Shown: piece by piece, positions 1-10,106 of the stretch | Layout of the letters: each line of letters begins with the position of its first letter | How positions within the stretch are numbered: position 1 is the first letter of the stretch | Assembly (NCBI RefSeq): GCF_019654915.1 | Contig: NZ_BPET01000001.1 | Coordinates: 1 to 64,000 of the forward strand | Direction: 5' to 3' | Origin: Shewanella sp. MBTL60-007 | GTDB taxonomy: Bacteria; Pseudomonadota; Gammaproteobacteria; Enterobacterales; Shewanellaceae | DNA: 64,000 nt | Program-made: the position numbers and the translations under genes | The notes under the pieces: generated by a model | The model's database searches: none | Told to the model about the DNA's origin: nothing | The model's input: the letters and a program-made list of their open reading frames with translations, nothing else

Positions 1-115
1 CTAGGAATTTAATTCCTCTAAAGAGCCGTTCGAGACTAGGACGTTGATAGGTCAGGTGTGTAAGCGTTGTGAGGCGTTGAGCTAACTGATACTAATGACT
101 CGTGAGGCTTAACCA
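1..115 (+). rRNA. 23S rRNA, 3' end (partial)
   Basis: The sequence is the conserved 3' terminus of bacterial 23S rRNA, ending in the GAGGCTTAACC block that closes the molecule just before the 23S-5S spacer. The gene starts outside the window. It is followed by a 5S gene on the same strand, so this is the end of an rrn operon. The exact 3' end is set by analogy with the E. coli end and may be off by a few bases. Confidence 0.93.
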
Positions 116-139
116 TACAACCCTGATGGGTTTTGTATG
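114..139 (+). other. 23S-5S spacer hairpin
   Basis: CATACAA-CCC pairs with GGG-TTGTATG around a TGAT loop, with two unpaired T bases on the 3' side. It begins at the 23S 3' end, so it is probably an rRNA maturation structure in the 23S-5S spacer. The pairing is visible in the sequence; the role is inferred from position. Confidence 0.5.
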
Positions 140-257
140 AGAGACTAATGTTTCTGACAAAATTAGAACTTACTCTGAAAAGAGTGGCACTTAATGTAGT
201 GTGAACCCAATTTTTAAGACTTGCATAGCGAGTCCAGCTTTTCAAATTTACCAAATT

Positions 258-376
258 TGTCTGGAAACCATAGAGCTGTGGTCCCACCTGAATCCATTCC
301 GAACTCAGAAGTGAAACACAGTATCGCCGATGGTAGTGTGGGGTCTCCCCATGTGAGAGTAGGTCATTTCCAGGCG
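258..376 (+). rRNA. rrf: 5S rRNA
   Basis: This is a full 5S rRNA of about 119 nt. It contains the conserved GGTCCCACCTG, CCGAACTCAGAAGTGAAAC and GATGGTAGTGTGGGG blocks, and the two ends (GTCTGGAAA and TTTCCAGGC) pair to form helix I. It lies about 140 bp downstream of the 23S 3' end and just before a strong terminator, as the last gene of the rrn operon. Confidence 0.96.
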
Positions 377-390
377 CTAATTAACGAGAA

Positions 391-418
391 AGCCCGCTAC
401 GATGTAGCGGGCTTTTTT
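391..418 (+). terminator. rrn operon rho-independent terminator
   Basis: AGCCCGCTAC pairs perfectly with GTAGCGGGCT across a GAT loop, followed by a run of T. It sits 15 bp after the 5S gene and should end rrn transcription. Confidence 0.93.
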
Positions 419-518
419 CGTTATTGCCTGGAAAGATGACCGAACGAACATGGGGAAGTAGAGAGTGCATGCGAAGCATGCTTCAAATCATGTGTACCCA
501 GAGGGCATAATAAATAGT

Positions 519-604
519 AGGGTGAAGCCCTTGTGCTTATCAAACGAAGTTTGATGCAAGGGGGAACGCGGAGAGCTTGCTCGAAGCTGGCCATTTCCAG
601 GCGC
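519..604 (+). repeat. Direct repeat A, copy 1
   Basis: A segment of about 86 bp runs from GGGTGAAGCCC through the hairpin ATCAAAC-GAA-GTTTGAT to a 5S-tail-like CCATTTCCAGGCGCC. It recurs with only a few differences at 1495-1581. Copy 1 is followed directly by a terminator hairpin. Confidence 0.85.
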
Positions 605-630
605 CAAACTTTTCTCTAAAGATTGGCGAA

Positions 631-663
631 AAAGCCCTAGCAAACAACGCTAGGGCTTTTTTC
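631..663 (+). terminator. Second terminator after the rrn operon
   Basis: AAAGCCCTAGC pairs with GCTAGGGCTTT over a 7-nt loop and runs into a T tract. It follows a 5S-tail-like sequence, in the same arrangement as the true 5S terminator, so it may be a relic of a duplicated 5S gene end or a back-up terminator. Confidence 0.85.
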
Positions 664-743
664 GTATATGCGCTGACCAAAATTGTTCCAGACAATTTAA
701 GGCACTTCCTATATCCATATAGGTCGCGCGAAAAGAACGACTC

Positions 744-956
744 CCGATGTCGCCCCGCCGCTGAGCGGGGCCAGAAACTGCATCCATGCGTTTCAGGCAT
801 TCGGCACATCCATGTGCCTTGCCTCCAGCTACGAAGGCAAGCTTCTCCGCGTTCACTCTTCACTTAAAGCAGAGGGGCTGAATACTGCGTATTCAAAGCG
901 CCTCACTTTCACCCCCATGTGTTCGCTGCGCGAACCGAGTAGCTCATTTCCAGGCT
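744..956 (+). repeat. Direct repeat B, copy 1
   Basis: Two blocks in this span recur downstream. One is around CAGAAACTGCATCCATGCG...GGCACATC (772-810). The other is around CCATGTGTTCGC...GAGTAGCTCATTTCCAG (915-954). The same two blocks appear in the same order at 1116-1359, with different filler between them. Confidence 0.8.
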
Positions 957-1115
957 TCAAATTAAGTGAGAAAGTACTTATCCTCGAATGCTATAGATGG
1001 GATTAGAGAGGAGTTGCGTTTGGGCGACACAAAAGTAATTAAGATTACCTAATCAATGTATCGTTACCGGTTAAGGTGACTTTTCTACTTAAGCACGTAC
1101 GTGCAATACCTACCC

Positions 1116-1359
1116 CCGACGTCAACCCGCCGCTGAGCTTGGACAGAAACTGCATCCATGCGTTTCAGGCATTCGGCACATCTGACGTTTAGGACTAACA
1201 AATGCCTTGATGGCATGGATGCCAAGGAAAGGCCATGTGCCTTGCCCCCAGCTTCGTAACAAGTTACTCGCGCTTCAAAGCCCTTGAATGCGTTGCATCC
1301 AGAGCAGGGCTTCTTCGCCCCCATGTGTTCGCTACGCGAACCGAGTAGCTCATTTCCAG
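1116..1359 (+). repeat. Direct repeat B, copy 2
   Basis: This is the second copy of repeat B. The filler between the blocks differs from copy 1 and includes the hairpin sequence CCTTGATGGCATGGATGCC (1205-1223). The copy ends in another 5S-tail echo, followed by AACGAGAAAG, which also follows the true 5S gene. Confidence 0.8.
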
Positions 1360-1494
1360 TCGCCAAATAACGAGAAAGGTGACCACTAGAACATGGGAAA
1401 TAAAAAGCCCGAACGGAGTGAGGTTCAGTACCCATGTGGAGGTCGATAAATGTTCCTGACAATATCGACACTTCCGCCATCCGTGGCGGTCGCA

Positions 1495-1581
1495 GGGTGA
1501 AGCCCTTGTGCTTATCAAACGAAGTTTGATGTAAGGGGTGAACGCGGAGAGCTTGCTCGAAGCTGGCCATTTCTAGGCGCC
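1495..1581 (+). repeat. Direct repeat A, copy 2
   Basis: This is the second copy of repeat A, with the same ATCAAAC-GAA-GTTTGAT hairpin (1514-1530) and a 5S-tail echo carrying one change (CATTTCTAGGCGCC). No terminator follows it. Confidence 0.85.
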
Positions 1582-1892
1582 TGTCTTACTGGTAAAGAGT
1601 AGTGAAGAAGCCACCTACTCTTATACGATAAAAGCATGTTGCTTTTTCTGTTACCCATCAATTTAAAGCCCAACTTTTATATTCATATCTTCATAGGTAA
1701 GCCGAATTTCTCCACCGTGAGGGGATAATAGAAGGAGTTTATGTTTAAAGGGGGAATAGGAGGGATTTAGTTCCTTTTTGATGAGGAGCAAAGATGGGAG
1801 TCGCTGCCGAGGAAGAATATAGCTAGAAGCGCTTATGGCTTTGTCTAAGCGTTATTTTCTAATGGAGTGATTTGACGGTGGCTGTAAGGAAT

Positions 1893-1920
1893 AAAAAAGC
1901 CAGAGCGAGGCTCTGGCTTG
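1893..1920 (-). terminator. hemB terminator
   Basis: AAGCCAGAG and CTCTGGCTT form a tight stem. On the minus strand it is followed by a T run, 24 bp after the hemB stop codon. Confidence 0.88.
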
Positions 1921-1943
1921 TTAGATGTATGGCTTAAATTGGC

Positions 1944-2978
<1,035 letters not shown>

Positions 2979-4850
2979 TTAATCTTGATCAGGGCAATAT
3001 AGCTTTACTCGATTTCGCCCGTCATTCTTTGCTTGATAAAGTGCTTTATCTGCTTGTTCTAATAATAAAGTCGTGTGTTCTTCTGAGGTGATGATTTCAC
3101 TGCTCACCCCAATACTAACCGTTAGAGGGATCTTATTTCCGCCCCAACTGATAGGTAGTTCGCTGATAACTTTTCTTATTGTCTCAGCTACTTGTTGCGC
3201 ACCTATCTTATCAGTGTTGGGTAATATAATAGCAAACTCCTCCCCCCCAAAACGTGACACTAGATCGGTTGGTCGCTTTAAAATCTCTTTTAAGTTGTCG
3301 GCGATAACTCTTAATGCTTGGTCACCAGCTAGGTGTCCGTGGGAATCATTGATTAGTTTGAAGCGGTCTATATCCAGCATCAAAATTGAAAGGGGCGTCT
3401 GCTGTCGGCGGCTAATTCGTCCTTCGGCTAGAATACGTTTATCGAATGATGCACGATTTTTTACGCCCGTTAGACTGTCTACCCTTGTCTGCTCGGTGAG
3501 CTTTTGGTTCGCCTCATTAAGCTCTCTTAACGCAATCTCTAGCTCTAGGGTTCTCTCTTGCACCATTTTCGCTAGTTTTTCGCTCCCCCTAGCTTCAATG
3601 CGAAGTGCTTCCTCTTTGATCTCTTGGGCTTTCTTCGCTTGGAGTAGTGCATCTTTTTGTATTTGTAACTTAGCTAGGCGTTCATCGTTATATCGAATTG
3701 CCAGTAGCGCTGCCATAAAAATCACTTCGATGCTCAGCCCTATCATGAAGGGGGTTTTAGCTTGTAGATCCCAGTGAAGAAAGCCTAGATAGATAGCGCC
3801 AGATAAAAGTGCGCCTAGCATCATACCAGCCCAACCAATGGCAAATAGCTTTGCTAATTTATTACCTTTGAATGCTTGCGCTAGAGACATGTACATTAAC
3901 ATTACGCTAGATAACATGACCGCATAAATATTGAGCGTTAATGCGGTCGAGTAGTCGAGTAGTAGACCAATAAAAAGCAGTAGTACAGACATGGCGGCGC
4001 TGACGCGACAGAACCTAAGCATGGCTTGATTGTGGTATTTAAGGTGCATGACCTTTTCAGAGAATAAAAAGGCAAACATTATTGAAAGGCTTAGCAGTGC
4101 AGGCAGAGCAAACTCTTGCATGCGTGGCCACTCAGGCCAGAGAAACCTAAATGCTAGCCCATGTAGGCTGGCCACAAAAAGGGTTATGGAGAGAACATAG
4201 CCAGCATAATAGCTATAGCTGAATGAGTGTGATGTCACCGCAATCAATAAGCTAAAGATGCCAATCGCCATGAGTACACCAATTTGAAAACCATATAAGA
4301 TTGAATGCCGCTCAGCATCCTGGTAGTAGGCATCGCTAGCCCACAAGGTTATCGGTAAACTGGATGTTCCGGATGTCTTGATTCGCAAGTAGAAGTGATG
4401 CGTATCTCCTAGCTTGCTGTTAAATGAGTACAGCAATTGGGTGCTTAAAATGGGTCTTCTGCTGAACGGGAAGCTATCTCCAGCCTGAAACTGGTTAAGC
4501 AATGTTGAGCCGTTAAAGTGATAAAATTCAATATAGTCGAGGTGTGGATTAGCGAGTGATAAGATCATTTCTCTTGGAACTCTCGCTTTTTGAGTTAATG
4601 AAAATTTTATCCAATAGGTTTTTTTTGCGATCCCTCTCATTTCCTTCGGATCGTATTTTTGCCATCTAAAAGGTGACGATGCCGCTACCTGGGTTATATT
4701 AGAAAGCTCATCGAACTGAGCAACGTATAACTGAGATGTCAGTTCAACTTTATCCGCGGTATGCTCATCAATAAGTAGCGGTTCTTTAGCTGCTGTGAGG
4801 CTGGAAAAGAACAATAGAGCTATAACCAACAGTAGATATTGGGCCTGCAT
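2979..4850 (-). CDS. 7TMR-DISM diguanylate cyclase (GGDEF)
   Basis: This is a 623-aa inner-membrane sensor that probably makes cyclic di-GMP from two GTP. In order it has a signal peptide (about 1-21), a periplasmic 7TMR-DISMED2-like beta domain (about 25-170), a block of seven membrane helices (about 185-390), a coiled coil (about 395-445) and a GGDEF domain (about 455-615). The active-site motif is intact (GGEEF, 535-539). An RxxD inhibition site (R526-D529) sits at the canonical five-residue distance, so product feedback is likely. The ligand of the periplasmic domain is unknown; carbohydrate-like ligands are often proposed for this family. The start overlaps the tatD stop by 1 nt (TAATG), so the two are translationally coupled. 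Confidence 0.9.
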   Translation of the reverse strand: MQAQYLLLVIALLFFSSLTAAKEPLLIDEHTADKVELTSQLYVAQFDELSNITQVAASSPFRWQKYDPKEMRGIAKKTYWIKFSLTQKARVPREMILSLANPHLDYIEFYHFNGSTLLNQFQAGDSFPFSRRPILSTQLLYSFNSKLGDTHHFYLRIKTSGTSSLPITLWASDAYYQDAERHSILYGFQIGVLMAIGIFSLLIAVTSHSFSYSYYAGYVLSITLFVASLHGLAFRFLWPEWPRMQEFALPALLSLSIMFAFLFSEKVMHLKYHNQAMLRFCRVSAAMSVLLLFIGLLLDYSTALTLNIYAVMLSSVMLMYMSLAQAFKGNKLAKLFAIGWAGMMLGALLSGAIYLGFLHWDLQAKTPFMIGLSIEVIFMAALLAIRYNDERLAKLQIQKDALLQAKKAQEIKEEALRIEARGSEKLAKMVQERTLELEIALRELNEANQKLTEQTRVDSLTGVKNRASFDKRILAEGRISRRQQTPLSILMLDIDRFKLINDSHGHLAGDQALRVIADNLKEILKRPTDLVSRFGGEEFAIILPNTDKIGAQQVAETIRKVISELPISWGGNKIPLTVSIGVSSEIITSEEHTTLLLEQADKALYQAKNDGRNRVKLYCPDQD

Positions 4851-5644
4851 TAATACTCTAAACCAAAAAACGTTCGGCTATTTTTATAGGTTACAGCTGA
4901 AAAGTCATCAATACTCTGTTTTCTAAGATCGGCAATATACTGAGCAATATAAGGGAGGTATTTAGGTTCATTTTTACTGGATTTGGGCTTTGGACGCATA
5001 CTTCTGGGTAAGAGGTAAGGGCTGTCGGTCTCTATTAACAAGCGCTCATCAGGAATATAAGGAACTATTGAGGCTAGTTCTTGCCCTCTACGTTCATCAC
5101 AGACCCAACCGGTGATCCCTAGATAAATGTCTTGCTCTAGGTAAGCATCGAGTGATTGTTTGTTCCCTGTAAAGCAATGCAATAAGGCTGCCGGTAGGTG
5201 TGGGCGGTATTCTGTTAAAATGGCTAAAAAATCCTCATGAGCATCGCGTTCGTGCATGAGTACCGGCATCTTTAGCTCAACAGCTAGAGCAAGTTGTTCT
5301 GCGAAGGCTTTGCGTTGCATGTCTCGAGGGGAGAAGTCTCGATTATAATCCAAACCACATTCACCTATGGCTAGGACGCAAGAAGATTGGGCTAAACTGC
5401 GGATCCGAGCCGCACTATCTGCTTTCCACTCGCTTGCGTGATGAGGGTGAACGCCAGCCGTACTATAGAGCTGTTCAGGAAATTGCTCACAGAGACCGAT
5501 TGCTTGCTGACTCTCTTCTAGATGACTACCAATCACCACCATAGAAGTGACCGAATGTGCAGCTGCATCTTCTACTACACGGTGAATATCTTTTTCAAGC
5601 GAGCTGCCAATCAAGTTGACAGCTATATCCATATACTTAGGCAT
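4850..5644 (-). CDS. tatD: TatD family metal-dependent hydrolase/DNase
   Basis: This is a 264-aa TIM-barrel metallohydrolase of the TatD family, which has 3'-5' exonuclease/DNase activity in E. coli. Visible metal-site motifs are GVHPHH, GECGLDYNRD, VLMHERDA, LLHCFTG and ETDSPYLLP. The N-terminus reads DIAVNL instead of the HxH of other family members, as in TatD proper. It sits downstream of tatABC, as in E. coli, although TatD is not needed for Tat export there. It overlaps its upstream and downstream neighbours by 1 nt each, consistent with one polycistronic message. Confidence 0.93.
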   Translation of the reverse strand: MPKYMDIAVNLIGSSLEKDIHRVVEDAAAHSVTSMVVIGSHLEESQQAIGLCEQFPEQLYSTAGVHPHHASEWKADSAARIRSLAQSSCVLAIGECGLDYNRDFSPRDMQRKAFAEQLALAVELKMPVLMHERDAHEDFLAILTEYRPHLPAALLHCFTGNKQSLDAYLEQDIYLGITGWVCDERRGQELASIVPYIPDERLLIETDSPYLLPRSMRPKPKSSKNEPKYLPYIAQYIADLRKQSIDDFSAVTYKNSRTFFGLEY

Positions 5645-6150
5645 TACTTTAAGCGCTTTACTCTAATAGTTGTGTTGCGATCATCTAAGCCGAGCATGAA
5701 TGAGCCAAGCGCTGCTTTCTCGATATAGACGGTTTGATCGGCCTTTAATCTATATGAGCGGCCGTCGGTTTGTTTCCAGACTTGGCCGTTAGTAAATTGG
5801 ATTTTTAGCGCCCCATAGGCATCTTTGGAAACCTTACTTACATTTAAGTAGATCTTATTGATCTCCTCATCTTCGCTCTTTTTAACTTTGCCAAACTCAT
5901 CTTGAGAGCTGCCCGTCGTAGAAACGACAGCTGTGCTTGATGTGGCGACCGAAACTGTTTCGGTCGCAGGGAGCGTCTTTGTAACGGTGCTATTTGGTTG
6001 AAGAGACTGCGCTAGGTTGTCATAACAAATTAAGCGCTCAAGTTTATCTTCTATAGAGGCGCACTTGGCTAACTGCGTTTCGATCGATGCATATGCACTA
6101 CTGGAGAGCATTAAAGATGCCGTTGTGAGTATTAATAGCTGTGCTTTCAT
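5644..6150 (-). CDS. Small secreted protein of unknown function
   Basis: I do not recognise a named family. The 168-aa product has a clear signal peptide (cleavage near SSAYA-S, about residue 22), so it is probably periplasmic. Near the mature N-terminus is a Cx(2)I...RLICYDNLA motif with two cysteines, a pattern that recurs in several small exported proteobacterial proteins. A Ser/Thr/Val-rich linker follows, then a C-terminal part (about 95-165) that looks like a small beta domain. I chose the ATG at 6150 over the TTG one codon earlier because GGAAG lies 9 nt upstream. It lies between tatC, with a terminator in between, and tatD, with which it shares a TAATG overlap. Confidence 0.75.
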   Translation of the reverse strand: MKAQLLILTTASLMLSSSAYASIETQLAKCASIEDKLERLICYDNLAQSLQPNSTVTKTLPATETVSVATSSTAVVSTTGSSQDEFGKVKKSEDEEINKIYLNVSKVSKDAYGALKIQFTNGQVWKQTDGRSYRLKADQTVYIEKAALGSFMLGLDDRNTTIRVKRLK

Positions 6151-6254
6151 CAAAAATAACTTCCTTTTACTCTATAGATAGACTCACACTGATTTTACAT
6201 TTTATTCGGATAATTGAAACACAAATGTGATGGGGTAATGGGGGGAGGCTGAAA

Positions 6255-6300
6255 ACAAAAAAGGTATTATCTACGTCTTTTATTACGAGATAATACCTTT
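6255..6300 (-). terminator. Terminator of the ubi-tat operon
   Basis: AAAGGTATTATCT and AGATAATACCTTT form a perfect 13-bp stem with a 15-nt loop. On the minus strand it is followed by a T-rich tract, 28 bp past the tatC stop. It separates tatABC from the small secreted gene and tatD. Confidence 0.88.
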
Positions 6301-6327
6301 TAGATACGCGCTTATTTAGTCAGTGTG

Positions 6328-7089
6328 CTAAGACTCAGATTTTTCCTGCTCAATATCATCTTCATCTTCATCTTCATCTGGTTTGCTGTAAAAACGCGCC
6401 GCAAATAATCCACCTTCAAACAGGATAAGCATCGGAATTGCTAACATTGTTTGAGAGATGATGTCTGGTGGTGTCAGTAGCATACCGATGACAAATGCGC
6501 CGACCACAATATAGGGTCGCTTTTCTTTTAGCTCTTCTGGTGTCGTTACACCGGCCCAACATAACAGAATTACTGCCACAGGGATTTCAAAGGCTAAACC
6601 AAATGCAAAGAACAGTTTGAGAATAAAATTCAAATAACTGCTGATGTCAGTAGCAACTTCAACACCATCAGGCGCTACGCTAGTAAAGAATCCAAAGACT
6701 ACAGGGAAAACAATATAATAGGCGAAGGCAATACCTAGATAGAACAGTAACGTGCTGCTCGCTAGCAGAGGCATAACCAAGCGCTTCTCATGCTTATATA
6801 GACCTGGCGCGACAAATGACCACACTTGATAAAGAACGTAAGGCACTGCTATGAAAAACGACAGTACTAAGGTCAATTTAAATGGGGCAAAAAATGGCGC
6901 TGCAACATCGGTTGCAATCATACTGCTTGATTCTGGCAAAGCCTGCATCAAGGGTGTGGCCATATAATGGTAAATATCGTTGGCCCAATATACCAAGCAG
7001 ATAAACACCAAAAGAACACTACCAATTGCTCGCAGTAACTTAGTGCGTAACTCAAGCAGGTGGCTGATTAATGGCTGCTGTTGTGACAT
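6328..7089 (-). CDS. tatC: Sec-independent protein translocase TatC
   Basis: TatC is the substrate-receptor subunit of the twin-arginine translocase, which exports folded proteins across the inner membrane. The 253-aa protein has six predicted membrane helices and the family N-terminus ([15 protein letters not shown]), where the twin-arginine signal docks. The C-terminal tail is very acidic (DEDEDEDD). The gene begins 3 bp after the tatB stop, in the usual tatABC order. Confidence 0.97.
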   Translation of the reverse strand: MSQQQPLISHLLELRTKLLRAIGSVLLVFICLVYWANDIYHYMATPLMQALPESSSMIATDVAAPFFAPFKLTLVLSFFIAVPYVLYQVWSFVAPGLYKHEKRLVMPLLASSTLLFYLGIAFAYYIVFPVVFGFFTSVAPDGVEVATDISSYLNFILKLFFAFGLAFEIPVAVILLCWAGVTTPEELKEKRPYIVVGAFVIGMLLTPPDIISQTMLAIPMLILFEGGLFAARFYSKPDEDEDEDDIEQEKSES

Positions 7090-7092
7090 GGA

Positions 7093-7488
7093 CTACCCGT
7101 TAGGTTTGTCTGAATTAGCACTCGTTGTCGAACTTGTCTCTGCAGTCGGGGTTTCTTTGGCTGGAGTATCCTTAGCCGCAGGAACGTCTTCTACTTGATA
7201 AGGACGATTAACGGATTGAGCCGCTTCTTTTAATTGATCGATTGAATCCTGTAACTCTGGAGAGAGGTTCTTTAAACCCTGACTCTCTGCATTTTTCAAA
7301 TCAGAGTGCAGTTGCTCAATCTTAAGCTCCTGCTCTAATTCGTCTTTTACCGAGTTAGCCATTTTTTTCATGGCGCGGATCCAGCTAGAAATTGAGCGCA
7401 CCGCAGTTGGGAGTCTTTCAGGGCCAAGTACAACTAGGCCCAAGATCCCAATCAGCAGCAACTCCATAAAGCCGATACCGTCGAACAT
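7093..7488 (-). CDS. tatB: Sec-independent protein translocase TatB
   Basis: TatB pairs with TatC to recognise twin-arginine signal peptides. The 131-aa protein has the N-terminal membrane helix ([20 protein letters not shown]), the GPERLP hinge and an amphipathic helix (about 28-70). An alanine/threonine-rich tail of about 40 residues follows and is likely disordered. It lies 6 bp downstream of tatA. Confidence 0.96.
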   Translation of the reverse strand: MFDGIGFMELLLIGILGLVVLGPERLPTAVRSISSWIRAMKKMANSVKDELEQELKIEQLHSDLKNAESQGLKNLSPELQDSIDQLKEAAQSVNRPYQVEDVPAAKDTPAKETPTAETSSTTSANSDKPNG

Positions 7489-7494
7489 AGTCGA

Positions 7495-7764
7495 TTACGC
7501 CTGTTCTTTGCCCTTAGACTCAGCCTTTTTCTCGGCTGTCTCTGCAACTTTTGCAGTGTCTGTCACTTTTGCAGTGTCAGCAGCTGGCTTGTCAGTCGCG
7601 TTTTCTTCTATAGCCTTCTTCTCTTCTTCAGAAGACATGGCGTTCTTAAAGCCCTTAACTGCACCACCTAAATCGCCGCCTAGTGAACGTAACTTCTTAG
7701 TTCCAAACAATAATACGACAATTAAAGCAATGATAAGAAGTTGCCAAATACTAATGCCACCCAT
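7495..7764 (-). CDS. tatA: Sec-independent protein translocase TatA
   Basis: TatA oligomers form the protein-conducting part of the Tat system. The 89-aa protein has the single N-terminal membrane helix, the [14 protein letters not shown] hinge and amphipathic helix typical of TatA, and a charged Lys/Glu/Ala-rich tail. It is the first tat gene and lies 61 bp downstream of ubiB, so tat may be co-transcribed with the ubi genes or use a promoter in that gap. Confidence 0.96.
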   Translation of the reverse strand: MGGISIWQLLIIALIVVLLFGTKKLRSLGGDLGGAVKGFKNAMSSEEEKKAIEENATDKPAADTAKVTDTAKVAETAEKKAESKGKEQA

Positions 7765-7825
7765 GGATGAATCCTCTTAATTAGATTACTGGTTCTATTA
7801 TGAACCTTTAGTTATTTAGGTCTAG

Positions 7826-9475
7826 CTAAAATTTGCGATTCTTTGGTCTTGATCGCCATCCCAGCACCCACAGAGTGATGCCTATGCCAATACTGCCATA
7901 AGAGGGCCATAGTGTAGCGCCTTGGTTTAACAAAATAGTGCCACAGATCACTAAAACAGCCGATGTAATCAAAAGATAGTTACTTTTATGCGCTTTTTGC
8001 TGATGTTTGAGATATCGATCTAACAATTTATTTTGATTTTTAGATAGGTCGCGGCCCATTTTTAAATTGTCATAGATAAGTTCGGGTAACTCAGGCAATT
8101 GTTCGGTCCAATATGGCAGTTTTTGTTTAACTTTTGCTGCCATTACCTTGGGGCCGACCTGTTCAGACATCCACTGCTCAAGAAAAGGTTTAGCTGTCTG
8201 CCATAAATCGAGTTGAGGATAGAGCTGACGTCCTAGCCCTTCGATGTAAAGTAGTGTTTTCTCTAGTAAAACTAATTGCGGTTGCACAACCATATCGAAA
8301 CGGCGGGCAGTTCTAAATAGTTCTAGCAAGACGTGACCAAATGAGATCTCATCCAGCGGTTTATTAAACATTGGCTCGCAAACCACCTTTACCGCTTGCT
8401 CAAAAGCGCCAACATCCGTTTCAGGGCTAACCCAGCCCGATTCTATGTAGAGTTGAGCAATACGACGATAGTCACGATTAAAGAAGGCTAGGAAGTTTTC
8501 GGCTAAGTAGCGTTTATCTTCTTCGGTTAGCGTTCCCATAATGCCGCAATCCAAACCTATATAGAAAGGATCGTTAGGATGCTCTCTGCTAACAAAGACA
8601 TTGCCGGGGTGCATATCTGCATGGAAGAAGTTATCGCGGAAAACTTGAGTGAAGAACAGTTCAACTCCGCGTTCAGCGAGTAGTTTAAGGTTGGTGCCTT
8701 GGGCTTCTAATGCCACTTTATCCGATACGGGAATACCATCGATACGTTCCATAACGATGAGGCGCGTAAAGCACAACTCTTCGTACATATAGGGGATATA
8801 GAGTGCGTTAGAATCTATGAAGTTATTGCGTAGCTTGATGGCATTTAGTGCTTCAAGCTTTAAATTTAGTTCGCCTTCGATAGTGGTGCGGTAATCCTCG
8901 ACAACCTCAGCTGGACGTAAACGATTGTTGGCACCGAGTAGAGTCTCAAGAAAGTCAGCGGCTTGAGACATAAGCAGAAGGTCTGCATGCACCTTTTGCT
9001 CAACATCAGGGCGTAATACTTTGAGTACAACAGCGGCGCCATTAGATTTCAGCGTAGCAGTATGGACCTGGGAGATTGAGGCCGAAGCCAGCGGTGTGTT
9101 ATCAAAATCATCGAAGTAAGTTTCGATGGGAGCGCCAAGCTCGGCTTCAATTGAAGCTCTAGCAATCGCAGAATCAAAGGGAGGCACCCGATCTTGCAGC
9201 ATCGCCAACTCTTCCGCCCACTCATCTGACAGCAGATCTCTACGGGTTGATAGCATCTGGCCAAACTTGATGTAAACCGGACCAAGCTCTTGCATCGCAA
9301 GCTTGAGGCGCTCGCCACCGACTTTGTCTTTATGTTGATTTCGCAGCCAAAAGAAGCAATACCTTAGTAGTTTGAAGTACCAAGGCGTTAACTTAGAGGG
9401 AATTAAATCATCTAGCCCGTAGTGCAATGCAATACGGATTACGTGATAAGCGCGCCTGATACTTTTTACTGTCAT
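7826..9475 (-). CDS. ubiB: Ubiquinone biosynthesis kinase-like protein UbiB
   Basis: UbiB is an atypical ABC1/ADCK-type kinase-like protein needed for ubiquinone synthesis. The 549-aa length matches E. coli. The family signatures are present: KFGQ (70-73), an alanine-rich nucleotide loop (ASASIS, about 130-135), the VLKVLRP lysine (K152), the catalytic loop DMHPGN (287-292) and the DFG-like DCG (309-311). Two C-terminal membrane helices (about 497-540) anchor it. It overlaps the ubiJ stop by 4 nt. Confidence 0.97.
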   Translation of the reverse strand: MTVKSIRRAYHVIRIALHYGLDDLIPSKLTPWYFKLLRYCFFWLRNQHKDKVGGERLKLAMQELGPVYIKFGQMLSTRRDLLSDEWAEELAMLQDRVPPFDSAIARASIEAELGAPIETYFDDFDNTPLASASISQVHTATLKSNGAAVVLKVLRPDVEQKVHADLLLMSQAADFLETLLGANNRLRPAEVVEDYRTTIEGELNLKLEALNAIKLRNNFIDSNALYIPYMYEELCFTRLIVMERIDGIPVSDKVALEAQGTNLKLLAERGVELFFTQVFRDNFFHADMHPGNVFVSREHPNDPFYIGLDCGIMGTLTEEDKRYLAENFLAFFNRDYRRIAQLYIESGWVSPETDVGAFEQAVKVVCEPMFNKPLDEISFGHVLLELFRTARRFDMVVQPQLVLLEKTLLYIEGLGRQLYPQLDLWQTAKPFLEQWMSEQVGPKVMAAKVKQKLPYWTEQLPELPELIYDNLKMGRDLSKNQNKLLDRYLKHQQKAHKSNYLLITSAVLVICGTILLNQGATLWPSYGSIGIGITLWVLGWRSRPKNRKF

Positions 9476-10095
9476 GGTTTGGTTTTTACCCTATTGATAA
9501 GCTGGTCTATCCGTATCGCAGTCGCCTCCACATCGGCGCTGAGGTCTTCGATTCTATCACTTAAATGGATAAATTCGAGCTTGTGAGGAGCAAGTCGATA
9601 CTCCTCGGTCGCAAGTTGACCTAGATGTGAGCGAGTCTTGAACAGTACACCCTTTACATCCCGCTTGGCTTGTTTAAAGCCTTGATGAATAAAGTGCGTG
9701 GGTGCATCACCAATATAGTGTGAAAGGGGCTCTGCAAAGTCTACTTCAACCTGTTGCATATAGTGGCTGAATGTCTGTAACAGGTTTAAATCCCCCTCGA
9801 GACTGAGTTTATCTTGTTTGATAAGTTCAGTGAGGTTTGCGCCCTCTGTCAGTTGGTAGAGGGTGGTGGCATCGGCATTCACTTTAGTGGTGACTTCGCC
9901 TTCGTAGCGAGAGAGTACGAGGATCTCTTTTGAAAATAGAAAGTACAGCGGCCAGTTAAGTTGTGATAGCTGGATGCATAGCACTTTGCCATGAATGCTA
10001 CGTAAGTTAGCGTATTCTTCAGGAGTTTGAGAGATCAGCTTGTTTAAGCTGATCTCTATCGCGGCGCAGGCCAATAATGACAAGTCACGAGACAT
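9472..10095 (-). CDS. ubiJ: Ubiquinone biosynthesis accessory factor UbiJ
   Basis: UbiJ is the SCP2-domain lipid-binding factor that works with UbiK and the soluble Ubi complex that modifies the benzoquinone ring. The 207-aa protein has an SCP2-like domain (about 15-115) and a C-terminal helical region with heptad-like spacing (about 165-205). The assignment rests mainly on the ubiE-ubiJ-ubiB order, which is conserved in gammaproteobacteria. It overlaps ubiB by 4 nt. Confidence 0.92.
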   Translation of the reverse strand: MSRDLSLLACAAIEISLNKLISQTPEEYANLRSIHGKVLCIQLSQLNWPLYFLFSKEILVLSRYEGEVTTKVNADATTLYQLTEGANLTELIKQDKLSLEGDLNLLQTFSHYMQQVEVDFAEPLSHYIGDAPTHFIHQGFKQAKRDVKGVLFKTRSHLGQLATEEYRLAPHKLEFIHLSDRIEDLSADVEATAIRIDQLINRVKTKP

Positions 10096-10106
10096 AGTGA
10101 GTCCTA

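Larger units (their letters stand above)
420..1892. repeat. Repeat-rich non-coding stretch after the rrn operon
   Basis: I see no convincing gene here. The stretch holds two pairs of long direct repeats, four degenerate copies of the 5S tail (CATTTCCAG-type, at about 591-603, 945-956, 1350-1362 and 1568-1578), a second terminator, and several short hairpins with 3-5 nt loops (467-481, 539-555, 921-935, 1327-1341, 1514-1530). The open frames that cross it run through the repeats on both strands and have no family resemblance. About 1600-1890 has neither repeats nor a recognisable feature. Confidence 0.7.

Noticed and set aside
1085..1570. A 161-codon open frame on the minus strand in the post-rrn region
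   Set aside because: It runs through both direct repeats and 5S-tail echoes, has no family resemblance and cysteine-rich, unlikely composition. I regard it as chance reading through repeats.
3073..3777. A 234-codon plus-strand frame opposite the diguanylate cyclase
   Set aside because: The opposite strand encodes an intact GGDEF protein with full motifs; the plus-strand frame is a serine-rich shadow.
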